DNA of 64,000 nucleotides from Sphingomonas sp. MA1305 (GTDB lineage Bacteria > Pseudomonadota > Alphaproteobacteria > Sphingomonadales > Sphingomonadaceae), in the NCBI RefSeq assembly GCF_016107325.1, contig NZ_RCVT01000002.1, positions 806,001 through 870,000 of the forward strand, written 5' to 3'. Positions 53,873 through 62,898 of the stretch are shown here, piece by piece. Position 1 is the stretch's first letter, and each line of letters opens with the position of its first letter. Under the pieces are notes generated by a model. That model worked only from the letters and a program-made list of their open reading frames with translations. It did not search any database and was not told the DNA's origin. The translations under genes were made by a program, and so were the position numbers.

Positions 53873-54796
53873 CTACCGATGCGCCGCGCGAGACAACCGG
53901 TCGTTGATGGCCTCGCCCAGACCGTCTGCCGGAATCGGTGCCACCGCGATCCTGCGGGCGTCGCTGGCGTCCGCGCGGTGCAGCGCATCGAACAACCGTG
54001 CCGCCGCTTCCGTCAGGTCGCCGTCCGCGGACAGCGTTTCGTCGCCGGGAATCGCGCCGAAGCCGATCAGCCACTCGTCGCCCTCCGCCGCCAGCGCATC
54101 GAGGCGTAGCGGCTTGGCCGGGGCATAATGCGTTCGTAACTGGCCCGGCGCGGTCACGGCACCGCCTTCCGCCCGCCGTTCCACCGCGAAGGGCAGGTCG
54201 GCGATCGCGATCGGTCCCGGCCGCAGCAGCGTGCGCCCGGCGAGGATCGTCGATTCCAGCCCCGCCTCCGTCGGTCCGTCGTCGAGGATCAGGCCGATCC
54301 GGTTGCCTAGGCTGGCGGCGACGTGCGCGGCGCGGGTGGGGCTGATGCCGTTGCTGGCATTGGCGGACGGCGCCGCCAGCGGCCGTCCGCTCGCCGCCAG
54401 CACCGCCTGCATCGCGCGGTGGCGCGGCACGCGCAGCCCGATGGTCGGCAGTCCGGCGGTGACCAGCCCGGCGATCGGCGCCCTCTCGCGCAGCGGCAGC
54501 ACCAGCGTCAGCGGCCCCGGCCAGAACATCTCCGCCAGCCGCCGCGCGTCGGCATCCAACACCGCCAGCGCCGCCGCCGCCGCCAGATCCGCGACATGGA
54601 CGATCAGCGGGTTGAAGCTCGGCCGCCCCTTGGCGGCATAGATGCGCGCCACGGCCTCCGCATTGGTCGCGTCGGCGGCGAGGCCGTAGACCGTCTCGGT
54701 GGGCAGCGCGACCGGCTCGCCGGCGGTGATTCGCGCCGCCGCTTCGGCGACCGCGGCCATGCCGTAGCGTAAGATGCGCGGTTTTGAATCGGCCAT
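53873..54796 (-). CDS. L-threonylcarbamoyladenylate synthase (Sua5/TsaC type)
   Basis: A protein of 307 residues with two parts. The YrdC domain (about 15-195) shows PTETVYGLAADATN, YAAKGRPSFNPLIVHV, FWPGPLTLVL and APSANASNGISPT. A C-terminal Sua5 domain follows. It makes threonylcarbamoyl-AMP for the t6A37 modification of ANN-decoding tRNAs. Divergent from the acyl-CoA dehydrogenase with 38 nt between starts, so their promoters overlap. Confidence 0.94.
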   Translation of the reverse strand: MADSKPRILRYGMAAVAEAAARITAGEPVALPTETVYGLAADATNAEAVARIYAAKGRPSFNPLIVHVADLAAAAALAVLDADARRLAEMFWPGPLTLVLPLRERAPIAGLVTAGLPTIGLRVPRHRAMQAVLAASGRPLAAPSANASNGISPTRAAHVAASLGNRIGLILDDGPTEAGLESTILAGRTLLRPGPIAIADLPFAVERRAEGGAVTAPGQLRTHYAPAKPLRLDALAAEGDEWLIGFGAIPGDETLSADGDLTEAAARLFDALHRADASDARRIAVAPIPADGLGEAINDRLSRAAHR

Positions 54797-54834
54797 GTTC
54801 CAAGCCTATAAACGGCGGGTCCAAGGAGAGAAAC

Positions 54835-56538
54835 ATGACCTTCCGCCCCGCCGTCGCCGACCAGCGTTTCGTGCTGGAGCACGTCGTCCAGATCGACCAA
54901 CTTGCCGCGACCGCGCGGTTCGCGGCCGCCAGCCCCGACGTCGTCGATGCGGTGCTGGAGGGCGTCGGCCAGTTCGCCGCGGGCGAATGGGCGCCGCTCA
55001 ACCGCGAGGGCGACACCGTCGGCGCGACCTGGACGCCTGACGGCGTCCATATGCCGGCGAGCTTCATCAAGGCGTACCACGATTATGTCGAGGGCGGCTG
55101 GGGGACGATCGGCGTGCCGGAGGATTGGGGCGGGCAGGGGCTGCCCTTCGCGATCCAGACCGCGGTGCTCGACACGCTCGGCTCCGCCAATATGGGCTTT
55201 GCGCTCTGCCCGACGCTGACCGTCGGAGCGATCGAGGCGCTGATCCACCATGGCACGCCCGAGCAGCAGGCGACCTATCTGCCGCAGCTCGCCACCGGCG
55301 CGTGGACCGGCACGATGAACCTGACCGAGCCGCAGGCGGGCAGCGACGTCGGTGCGCTGCGCGCCACCGCGACGCCGCTCGGAGACGGCAAGTGGTCGAT
55401 CAAGGGCACCAAAATCTTCATCTCGTTCGGCGACCACGACATGGCGGACAACATCGTCCATCTCGTCCTCGCCCGGACGCCCGATTCGCCCCCGGGAACG
55501 CGCGGGATCAGCCTGTTCCTCGTCCCCAAGTTCCGCTTGAACGACGACGGCACGCCGGGCGCGTTCAACGACGTGCGCGTCGTGTCGATCGAGCACAAGA
55601 TGGGCCTGCACGCCTCGCCGACCTGCGTGCTGTCGTTCGGCGACCATGACGATTGCGTCGGCGAGCTGATCGGGCCGGAGCATGGCGGCATGCGCGCGAT
55701 GTTCACGATGATGAACAACGCCCGGCTCAACGTCGGCCTGCAGGGCGTGCAGGTCGCGGAAGGCGCGACGCAGAAGGCGGTCGGCTATGCCCTCGAACGC
55801 GTCCAGGGCGCGCGTGCCGGCGCGCCGTCGCGGATCGTCGAACATCCCGACGTGCGCCGCATGCTGCTGCGCATGACCGCGCAGACGCAGGCGGCGCGCG
55901 CGCTCGTCTATTATGCCGCGGGCCAGGTCGATCGCGCCGGGCTCGGCGACGCGGCGGCACGCAACCGGCTGGAGATCGTCACCCCGCTCGCCAAGGCGCA
56001 CGGCACCGACATCGGCAACGAGGTCGCGAGCATCGGCGTACAGGTGCATGGCGGCATGGGCTTCGTCGAGGAAACCGGCGCCGCGCAATATTTCCGCGAT
56101 GCGCGGATCACGCCGATCTACGAGGGCACCAACGGCATCCAGGCCGCCGACCTCGTCGGCCGCAAGCTAGCTTTGGATAACGGCGGCGCCTTTGCGGCGC
56201 TGATCGGCGACATCCGGGCGGAGGCGCAGCATGCCGACCTGATCGCGCTCACCGATACGGTCGAGGCGATCGGCCGCCGTCTCGCCACCGCGGATGCCGA
56301 CGACAAACTGGCGGCGAGCTATCCCTTCCTCACCATGCTGTCGGTCGCGACCTGCGGCTGGCTGATGGAGCGGCAGGGCCGGCTGGCGACGGGCGACGAT
56401 CCGGCGCAGGCGGTCAAGCGCGCCGCGGTGCGCTTCTACCTCGACCAGATCGTACCGGAAGCACTGGGCCTGCGTGCCGCGGCGACGGCGAGTGCGGAGG
56501 TGCTTTACGCGGTGCCGGCCGAGGCGTTCGCGGCCTGA
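54835..56538 (+). CDS. acyl-CoA dehydrogenase, long form (DmdC-like)
   Basis: A protein of 567 residues. The FAD-binding acyl-CoA dehydrogenase core has MNLTEPQAGSDVGALRATA, KIFISFGDHDMADNIVH, a conserved IPxYEGTNGIQAADLVGRKL and a C-terminal helical extension typical of the 3-methylmercaptopropionyl-CoA dehydrogenase group. The active-site Glu is in PIYEGTNG. The substrate (medium to long acyl-CoA or a thio-analogue) is not certain. AAGGAG precedes ATG 54835; an upstream frame to 54784 is ignored. Confidence 0.9.
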   Translation: MTFRPAVADQRFVLEHVVQIDQLAATARFAAASPDVVDAVLEGVGQFAAGEWAPLNREGDTVGATWTPDGVHMPASFIKAYHDYVEGGWGTIGVPEDWGGQGLPFAIQTAVLDTLGSANMGFALCPTLTVGAIEALIHHGTPEQQATYLPQLATGAWTGTMNLTEPQAGSDVGALRATATPLGDGKWSIKGTKIFISFGDHDMADNIVHLVLARTPDSPPGTRGISLFLVPKFRLNDDGTPGAFNDVRVVSIEHKMGLHASPTCVLSFGDHDDCVGELIGPEHGGMRAMFTMMNNARLNVGLQGVQVAEGATQKAVGYALERVQGARAGAPSRIVEHPDVRRMLLRMTAQTQAARALVYYAAGQVDRAGLGDAAARNRLEIVTPLAKAHGTDIGNEVASIGVQVHGGMGFVEETGAAQYFRDARITPIYEGTNGIQAADLVGRKLALDNGGAFAALIGDIRAEAQHADLIALTDTVEAIGRRLATADADDKLAASYPFLTMLSVATCGWLMERQGRLATGDDPAQAVKRAAVRFYLDQIVPEALGLRAAATASAEVLYAVPAEAFAA

Positions 56539-56575
56539 CAGCTTTTGCCGCAGCGGGGTGCCGTCCCGCTCCGCT

Positions 56576-56668
56576 GTCATTCCCGCGCAGGCGGGAATCC
56601 AGACGCGCAACGCTGCAGATTGAGCCGCGAGGCTCGCCAGTCTGGATCCCCGCCTGCGCGGGGATGAC
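56576..56668. repeat. bipartite palindromic repeat, family B (copy B4)
   Basis: It runs from GTCATTCCCGCGCAGGCGGG and AATCCAGACGCGCA to GTCTGGATCCCCGCCTGCGC and GGGGATGAC, 93 nt, with both ends palindromic and mutually inverted. It lies between the acyl-CoA dehydrogenase and NAT genes on the plus strand. Confidence 0.82.
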
Positions 56669-56746
56669 GATGTGACACGGATCGTGCCTCTTTGAAGCAG
56701 GGGCCTGACCCTTGCCATCGAAAGAAATCCCCTCGAATAGCCGGTC

Positions 56747-57577
56747 ATGTTCGATCTCGACGCCTATCTCGCCCGCATCAATTTGCCCGCCCGCGTCACC
56801 CCCGATGCGGAAGGTCTCGGCCGCCTGCAGCGCGAGCATCGGCTCGCCATCCCGTTCGAGAATCTCGACGTCCGCCTCGGCCGCGGCATCGCGATCGACA
56901 GCGACGCGGTGTTCGCCAAATTGGTGACGGGCAAGCGCGGCGGCTATTGTTTCGAACAGAACCGGCTGTTCCTCGACGCGCTGACCGCGCTCGGCTTTGC
57001 GGCGCGGCCGCTACTCGCCCGCGTCTGGCTTGGCACCGACGTGCAGCAGGGGCCGACGCCGCCGCGGACCCACACGCTCAGCCTGGTATCGATCGACGGA
57101 CGCGACTGGATCGCCGACCCCGGCTTCGGCGGCAGCTATGCGCCGGTGATGCCGGTCGAAGCCGGCGCCGAAGTCGTCGCACCCGACGGCGCCCGCTTCC
57201 GGCTCGATACCGATGCGGAGCATGGCTGGATGCTGTACCGGGCCGGTGCGGCGGGGTCGACCGACGGGCGCGGCGCGGGTCCGGGCTGGCAGCCGCAATA
57301 TAGCTTCACCACCGATGCGGTGGCGGCGGCGGATCTCGTTTTGTCGAACCACTGGACGTCGACCGCGCCGGACAGCCGCTTCACCCAGCTGACCATCGCC
57401 AGCATCGTGCTGCCGCACGGTCTCGCCGGCCTGACCGACCGCCGCTATCACCGCCGCGCCGGCGACGACGAGACGGCGGCGGAGATCACCGACCCGCGTG
57501 TCTATCGCATGCGGATGAGCCTGATGTTCGGCATCGACCTGACCAAGGATGAGGTGGAAAGCCTGGGGCTGTTCTGA
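56747..57577 (+). CDS. arylamine N-acetyltransferase
   Basis: A protein of 276 residues. The catalytic triad is clear: Cys68 in RGGYCFEQN, His109 in PRTHTLSLV, and Asp near 124 in IADPGFGG. These N-acetyltransferases use acetyl-CoA to acetylate arylamines and hydrazines; natural substrates in bacteria are usually unknown. Start ATG 56747 gives MFDLDAYLARI, the typical beginning. Repeats of family B flank it on both sides. Confidence 0.93.
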   Translation: MFDLDAYLARINLPARVTPDAEGLGRLQREHRLAIPFENLDVRLGRGIAIDSDAVFAKLVTGKRGGYCFEQNRLFLDALTALGFAARPLLARVWLGTDVQQGPTPPRTHTLSLVSIDGRDWIADPGFGGSYAPVMPVEAGAEVVAPDGARFRLDTDAEHGWMLYRAGAAGSTDGRGAGPGWQPQYSFTTDAVAAADLVLSNHWTSTAPDSRFTQLTIASIVLPHGLAGLTDRRYHRRAGDDETAAEITDPRVYRMRMSLMFGIDLTKDEVESLGLF

Positions 57578-57600
57578 AGCCGGGCCATTCGTCCACCTGC

Positions 57601-57692
57601 GTCATTCCCGCGTATGCGGGAATCCAGACGCGCAAATCATCGCGAGGGCCGCAGCGTCAGCGTCTCTGGATCCCCGCCTACGCGGGGATGAC
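57601..57692. repeat. bipartite palindromic repeat, family B (copy B5)
   Basis: It runs from GTCATTCCCGCGTATGCGGG and AATCCAGACGCGCA to TCTGGATCCCCGCCTACGCG and GGGATGAC. Same layout as B3 and B4 with a different centre. It lies between the convergent NAT and GntR genes. Confidence 0.82.
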
Positions 57693-57761
57693 GAAGGTGG
57701 AGGAAACAACGGCGCGGGGACGACGGCGTCGGGAAATCCGCACTATCCGAGAAGAGCGTCC

Positions 57762-58118
57762 TCAGACCCGCTCGCGCTCCAGCAGGTCCTGCGCGTCGAG
57801 GCCGAGCAGATCGATATAGTCGCGGATGCGCGGCCATTGGTTGCGCACGAAACTGTCGCATTCCGCGCGCCGCAGCTTCTCCGCCGCGCCGGGCAGCACG
57901 AACATGCCGACGCCGCGCCGCACCTCGACATAGCCGTCGTCCTGGAAGCTCTGATAGGCCTTGGCGACGGTCAACGGATTGGCCCCATGTTCGGCGGCGA
58001 ACGCCCGCACCGAGGGCAATTGGTCGCCGGCGCCATAGTCGCCGCGCAGAATTCCCGCCGCGATGGTGCCGCGTAGCCGGATATAGACCGGGCTGTCCTC
58101 GTTGCTGAGAGCTGTCAT
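57762..58118 (-). CDS. GntR-family regulator, YtrA subgroup
   Basis: A protein of 118 residues: winged helix MTALSNEDSPVYIRLRGTI, GAGDQLPSVRAFAAEHGANPLTVAKAYQSFQDDGYVEVRRGVGMFV, then a short C-terminal helix pair. The short effector part is that of the YtrA type. Such regulators usually head an ABC-transporter operon, but here no partner follows. An inverted repeat just before its start suggests self-control. Confidence 0.9.
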   Translation of the reverse strand: MTALSNEDSPVYIRLRGTIAAGILRGDYGAGDQLPSVRAFAAEHGANPLTVAKAYQSFQDDGYVEVRRGVGMFVLPGAAEKLRRAECDSFVRNQWPRIRDYIDLLGLDAQDLLERERV

Positions 58119-58135
58119 GCTGCTTTAATACAGCA
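58118..58135. promoter_or_regulatory. probable self-operator of the GntR regulator
   Basis: TGCTG-N8-CAGCA is an inverted repeat touching the GntR start codon. Read on the minus strand, TATTAA within it would make a -10 element about 10 nt before the ATG. A regulator bound here would block its own promoter. Confidence 0.45.
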
Positions 58136-58172
58136 AAAGCGGGAAAGGTCCAAGCTCAACCCGGCGATCAAA

Positions 58173-58751
58173 TCACCCGTCCCAGCGTGAGATGATCTGC
58201 GCCAGCTCGGGGCGCGGCCGTTCGTCGAGCGGTCGCCCCGGCGTGCCGAGGAAAACGAAGCCGGCGATCTTTTCCGGCGCCGCGCCGAAGGCGTCGCGCA
58301 CCCGCGGCGAGAAGGCCGCCCAGCCGGTCAGCCAGCCGCCCGCGAAGCCCATCGCATGGGCCGCGTGCAGCAGGTTCATCGTCGCCGCTCCGGCGGACAA
58401 TTCCTGCTCCCATAGCGGGATCGGGCTGTCCGGCTTGGGCGAGGACAGGACGACGACCAGCGCGGGCGCCTGGCGTGCGAACTGATCGAGGCCGTCCAGC
58501 TCCTTCTGCGATGCCTCCGGCCGTTCGGCGCGGCAGGTATCGACCAACAGCCGGGCGAACGCGTCGCGCCGATCGTCGCCGACGATGACGAAGCGCCAGG
58601 GCGCCAGCTTGCCATGGTCCGGCGTGCGCGCGGCGATGGCGAGGATGCGGTCGAGCTGCGCGGCATCCGGCCCGGGCGCGACGAGATCGCGCGGCTTGCC
58701 CGAACGGCGGGTGGCGAGGAGCGACAGCGGGGTGGAGGCGTCGTTGAACAT
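58173..58751 (-). CDS. nitroreductase family protein
   Basis: A protein of 192 residues of the small FMN nitroreductase type: LLATRRSGKPRDLVAPGPDAAQLDRILAIAARTPDHGKLAPWRFVIV, ELSAGAATMNLLHAAHAMGFAGGWLTGW, and FLGTPGRPLDERPRPELAQI. RRSGK and PDHGKLAPWRF contact FMN. The closest group is YdjA-like. The substrate is unknown. Starts ATG 58749-58751; the frame further upstream runs through repeat D. Confidence 0.9.
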   Translation of the reverse strand: MFNDASTPLSLLATRRSGKPRDLVAPGPDAAQLDRILAIAARTPDHGKLAPWRFVIVGDDRRDAFARLLVDTCRAERPEASQKELDGLDQFARQAPALVVVLSSPKPDSPIPLWEQELSAGAATMNLLHAAHAMGFAGGWLTGWAAFSPRVRDAFGAAPEKIAGFVFLGTPGRPLDERPRPELAQIISRWDG

Positions 58752-58785
58752 CGGATTGCCATAGGACCGCTGCGTGCGGCAGACC

Positions 58786-58873
58786 ACCCTCACCCTGTCG
58801 GTCGCTGCGCGACCTCTTCCCTCTCCCGTCGGGAGAGGGAGGGAGGCGCGTAGCGACGGAAGGGTGAGGGTGA
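58786..58873. repeat. inverted repeat element, family D
   Basis: It reads ACCCTCACCCTGTCGGTCGC at one end and TAGCGACGGAAGGGTGAGGG at the other, with CCCTCTCCCGTCGGGAGAGG at the centre. This makes a long imperfect hairpin between the divergent nitroreductase and peptide-transporter genes. It shares no sequence with families A-C; only one copy is present in the window. Confidence 0.75.
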
Positions 58874-58971
58874 GCGCGGCACAGCCGTTTACACCCGCTC
58901 CCAAGCCGCTACGTTGCCGGCCCGAGAGGACGCCCGGACGGGCGCACACGGCACGGGAGCAACTTCACCAC

Positions 58972-60570
58972 ATGGCAAGTACAGCAACGGCGGGAGGCGG
59001 CGTACCGGCCACCGCCAAGACCTTCCTGGGGCATCCGCGCGGCCTGTTCATGCTCTTCTTCGCGGAGCTGTGGGAGCGCTTCTCCTATTACGGGATGCGC
59101 GCCATCCTGGTCTTCTATCTGACCAAGCACTTCCTGTTCGGCGAACAGCCGGCCTATGCGATCTACGGCGCCTATACGTCGCTGGTCTACATCACGCCGA
59201 TCATCGGCGGCTATATCGCCGACAAATATCTCGGGCCGCGCAAGGCGGTGCTCGCCGGCGGCATCTTCATCACGCTCGGCCATCTGATGATCGCGCTGGT
59301 CGAGGGACCGGTGGGGCAGCAGGGCAGCGCGCTCAACGGCTTCTACCTCGCGCTGGCGCTGATCATCGTCGGCACCGGCTTCCTGAAGGCGAATATCTCG
59401 GTGCTGGTCGGCGCGCTCTACCGGCGTGACGACACGCGGCGCGACGGCGCCTTCTCGATCTTCTACATGGGCATCAACACCGGCGCCTTCGTCGGGCCGC
59501 TGCTCGTCGGCTATCTCGGCGAGCGGGTCGGCTGGTCGTGGGGCTTCGGCGCGGCGGGCATCGGCATGGCGTTGGGCCTGGTCGTCTTCGTGCTGTGCCG
59601 CGGCGCGCTTTACGACGTCGGCGAGCCGCCGGTGCCGGCGGCGCTGAAGCAGCGTTCGCCGGTCGGCCTGTCGATCGAATGGGCGATCTATGCCGGCGCA
59701 TTGGTGATGATCGCGCTGTGCTGGTGGCTGGTGCGCAGCCAGGGGGCGGTCGGCACGCTGCTGCTCGCCGCGGCGGCGCTGACCGTCGTCTACATCCTGC
59801 TGACCAGCTTCCGCCGCCTGCCGCCCGTCGAGCGGCACCGTATCTTCGCGGCGCTGTTCCTGATCGCGCTGTCGCCGCTGTTCTGGGCCCTGTTCGAACA
59901 GGCCGGCTCGTCGCTCAGCGTCTACACCGACCAGCAGGTCAACCGCACCGTCCTCGGCTTCGACATGCCGGCGTCGTGGTTCCAGTCGGTCAATTCCTTC
60001 TTCATCATCACGCTGGCGCCGCTGTTCGGCCTGTTGTGGACGGCGATGGGCAAGCGCGGCATCGAGCCCAGCGCACCGTTCAAGTTCGGCATCGGCCTGA
60101 TCCTGGTTGGCGCCGGCTTCTTCGCGCTGATCCTTGGCGCGCCGGCGGCGGGGCTGACCCCGGCGATCTTCGTCATCCTGCTCTACATGCTGCACTCGAT
60201 GGGCGAGCTGTGCTTCTCGCCGATCGGCCTGTCGTCGATGACGCGCCTGTCGGTGCCGAGCATGACCGGGCTGATGATGGGCACCTGGTTCCTCGCCACC
60301 GCCGCCGGTAATTTCATCGCCAGCCTGATCGCGCAGGCGACCGGCGGCGAGGGCGCCGGGCCGGACCGGGTGCTGGAGGTCTATGGCCGCATCGGCTGGT
60401 TCGCGATGGGCGTCGGCGTGGTGGTGCTGGTGCTCGCGCCGTTCGTGACCAAGCTGATGCACCTGGAACAGCTCGGCGAGCGGCCGGACCATGTCCTCGC
60501 CGGCGAGCCGCTCAACGCCGAGGCCGCCGCCTCGGGCATCGACACCCGCGGCGAACAGCGGGCGCATTGA
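58972..60570 (+). CDS. proton-dependent oligopeptide transporter (POT/PTR family)
   Basis: A protein of 532 residues with about 14 membrane helices. ELWERFSYYGMRAIL near residues 24-38 is the ExxERFxYY proton-coupling motif, followed by GGYIADKYLG and the PTR signature FSIFYMGINTGAFVGPLL. These are the hallmarks of di/tripeptide symporters such as DtpA. GGGAGC precedes ATG 58972. A hairpin terminator follows, shared with the convergent aldo/keto reductase gene. Confidence 0.94.
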   Translation: MASTATAGGGVPATAKTFLGHPRGLFMLFFAELWERFSYYGMRAILVFYLTKHFLFGEQPAYAIYGAYTSLVYITPIIGGYIADKYLGPRKAVLAGGIFITLGHLMIALVEGPVGQQGSALNGFYLALALIIVGTGFLKANISVLVGALYRRDDTRRDGAFSIFYMGINTGAFVGPLLVGYLGERVGWSWGFGAAGIGMALGLVVFVLCRGALYDVGEPPVPAALKQRSPVGLSIEWAIYAGALVMIALCWWLVRSQGAVGTLLLAAAALTVVYILLTSFRRLPPVERHRIFAALFLIALSPLFWALFEQAGSSLSVYTDQQVNRTVLGFDMPASWFQSVNSFFIITLAPLFGLLWTAMGKRGIEPSAPFKFGIGLILVGAGFFALILGAPAAGLTPAIFVILLYMLHSMGELCFSPIGLSSMTRLSVPSMTGLMMGTWFLATAAGNFIASLIAQATGGEGAGPDRVLEVYGRIGWFAMGVGVVVLVLAPFVTKLMHLEQLGERPDHVLAGEPLNAEAAASGIDTRGEQRAH

Positions 60571-60579
60571 TCCTGCAAT

Positions 60580-60605
60580 AGCCCCTCCCTTGAGGGGGAG
60601 GGGCT
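60580..60605. terminator. bidirectional hairpin between the peptide transporter and the aldo/keto reductase
   Basis: AGCCCCTCCC, loop TTGAGG, GGGAGGGGCT form a perfect 10-bp stem, 10 nt from each convergent stop. T runs are lacking. Confidence 0.65.
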
Positions 60606-60614
60606 CGCCTCATC

Positions 60615-61584
<970 letters not shown>

Positions 61585-61607
<23 letters not shown>

Positions 61608-62838
61608 GGGATATCTCCTTGTCCCGGCGCGCAACGCAGCTGGTCACGGCGATATCCATGGTGACGTTGCCGACGGTGCGAAACAGGTCGGGTACGGTCT
61701 CCACTGCGACGAGCAGCCCCAGCGCCTCGATCGGCACGCCCATCGCGAAGGCGACGGGCGCGACGCTGGCGAAATAGCTGATCGTGCCGGGCAGCGAGAC
61801 CGAGCCCATCGTCGTGATCGCCGCGGTGGCGATGCCGGCGGCGAGCTGGCCGGGGCCGATCGGCACGTCGAGCCAGCGGGCGACGTACAGCGCCACCGCC
61901 AGGTTCATCGCCGGGCTGGTCGCGCGGAAGATCGCCACCGCGATCGGCAGCACGATGCCCGCGGTGGCTGGGGCGACGCCGATCTCGCCGCTGCCCTTCA
62001 GCATCGCCGGCAGCGAGGCGAGCGAGGATTGGGTGCTGACCGCCACCGCCTGTGCCGGCGCGGCGGCGCGTGCGAACCGCCCGAACGGCACGCCGCCGCC
62101 GAGCCGGGCAAGCGGATAGCCGGCGAGCAGGACGAGGAATCCGATCGCCGAGACGCAGACGATGTAATGGATCAGCGCCCCGAATGCCGCAGCGCCGGTG
62201 CGCGCGCCGACGCCATAGGCGAGCGCGAACACGCCGATCGGGGCGAGCCGCAGCACCCAGCCGATGATCACCAGCATGGCGTCGGTGATCGCGCGGAAGA
62301 AGGACACGAGCAGCGCGCGCGGTTCCGGTTCCAGCCGGGTGATCGCGAAGGCGAAGGCGAGGGCGAAGACGGTGAGCGGCAGGAAGGCATCGGCCGCCGC
62401 CGCCGCGACGACGTTGGTCGGCACGATCGTGTCGAAGAAATCGGCCAGCCCCGGCACCTTGCCGGGTGCCGCCGCGCCGGTCAGCGCCGCCCGCAGCGCT
62501 GCCGACCAGGCGTCGGGCAATGGCCAGGCGTCGAGGATCAGCGGCTCGATCACCGCCGCCATCAGCGTCGTCGACCACAGCACGACGACGAACAGCGCGA
62601 CGCTGCGCCCCGCGATCCGCCCGGCGCGGGCGGCCTGCGCGGTGGCGGCGATGCCGGTGACGAGCAGCCCGACGATCAGCGGCACGATCACCATCTGCAG
62701 CGCGTGCAGCCATGCCGCGCCGAGCGGCTGCGTCACCTTGGTCGCGCTCAGCGCCGCGTCGCGATCGACGGCGACCGCGGCGATGCCGATCAGAATGCCC
62801 GCGAGCAGTGCCAGAAGGATACGGGTGGCTTGCGACAT
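61585..62838 (-). CDS. dicarboxylate/amino acid:cation symporter (DAACS family)
   Basis: A protein of 417 residues with the Glt-type layout: [64 protein letters not shown] (serine-rich hairpin), and [18 protein letters not shown]. It carries dicarboxylates or acidic amino acids with protons or sodium. It overlaps the downstream aldo/keto reductase and is divergent from glmM, which starts 60 nt away. Confidence 0.92.
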
Positions 62839-62898
62839 CTTTGTCCTTCGCGCAGACGGAGCGGCGTAAACGCCGCATAGCGAACGGGAAGGCTGCGC

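Noticed and set aside
58909..60567. A 552-residue antisense frame over the peptide transporter
   Set aside because: Shadow of the transporter's codon pattern; strongly charged and without domains.
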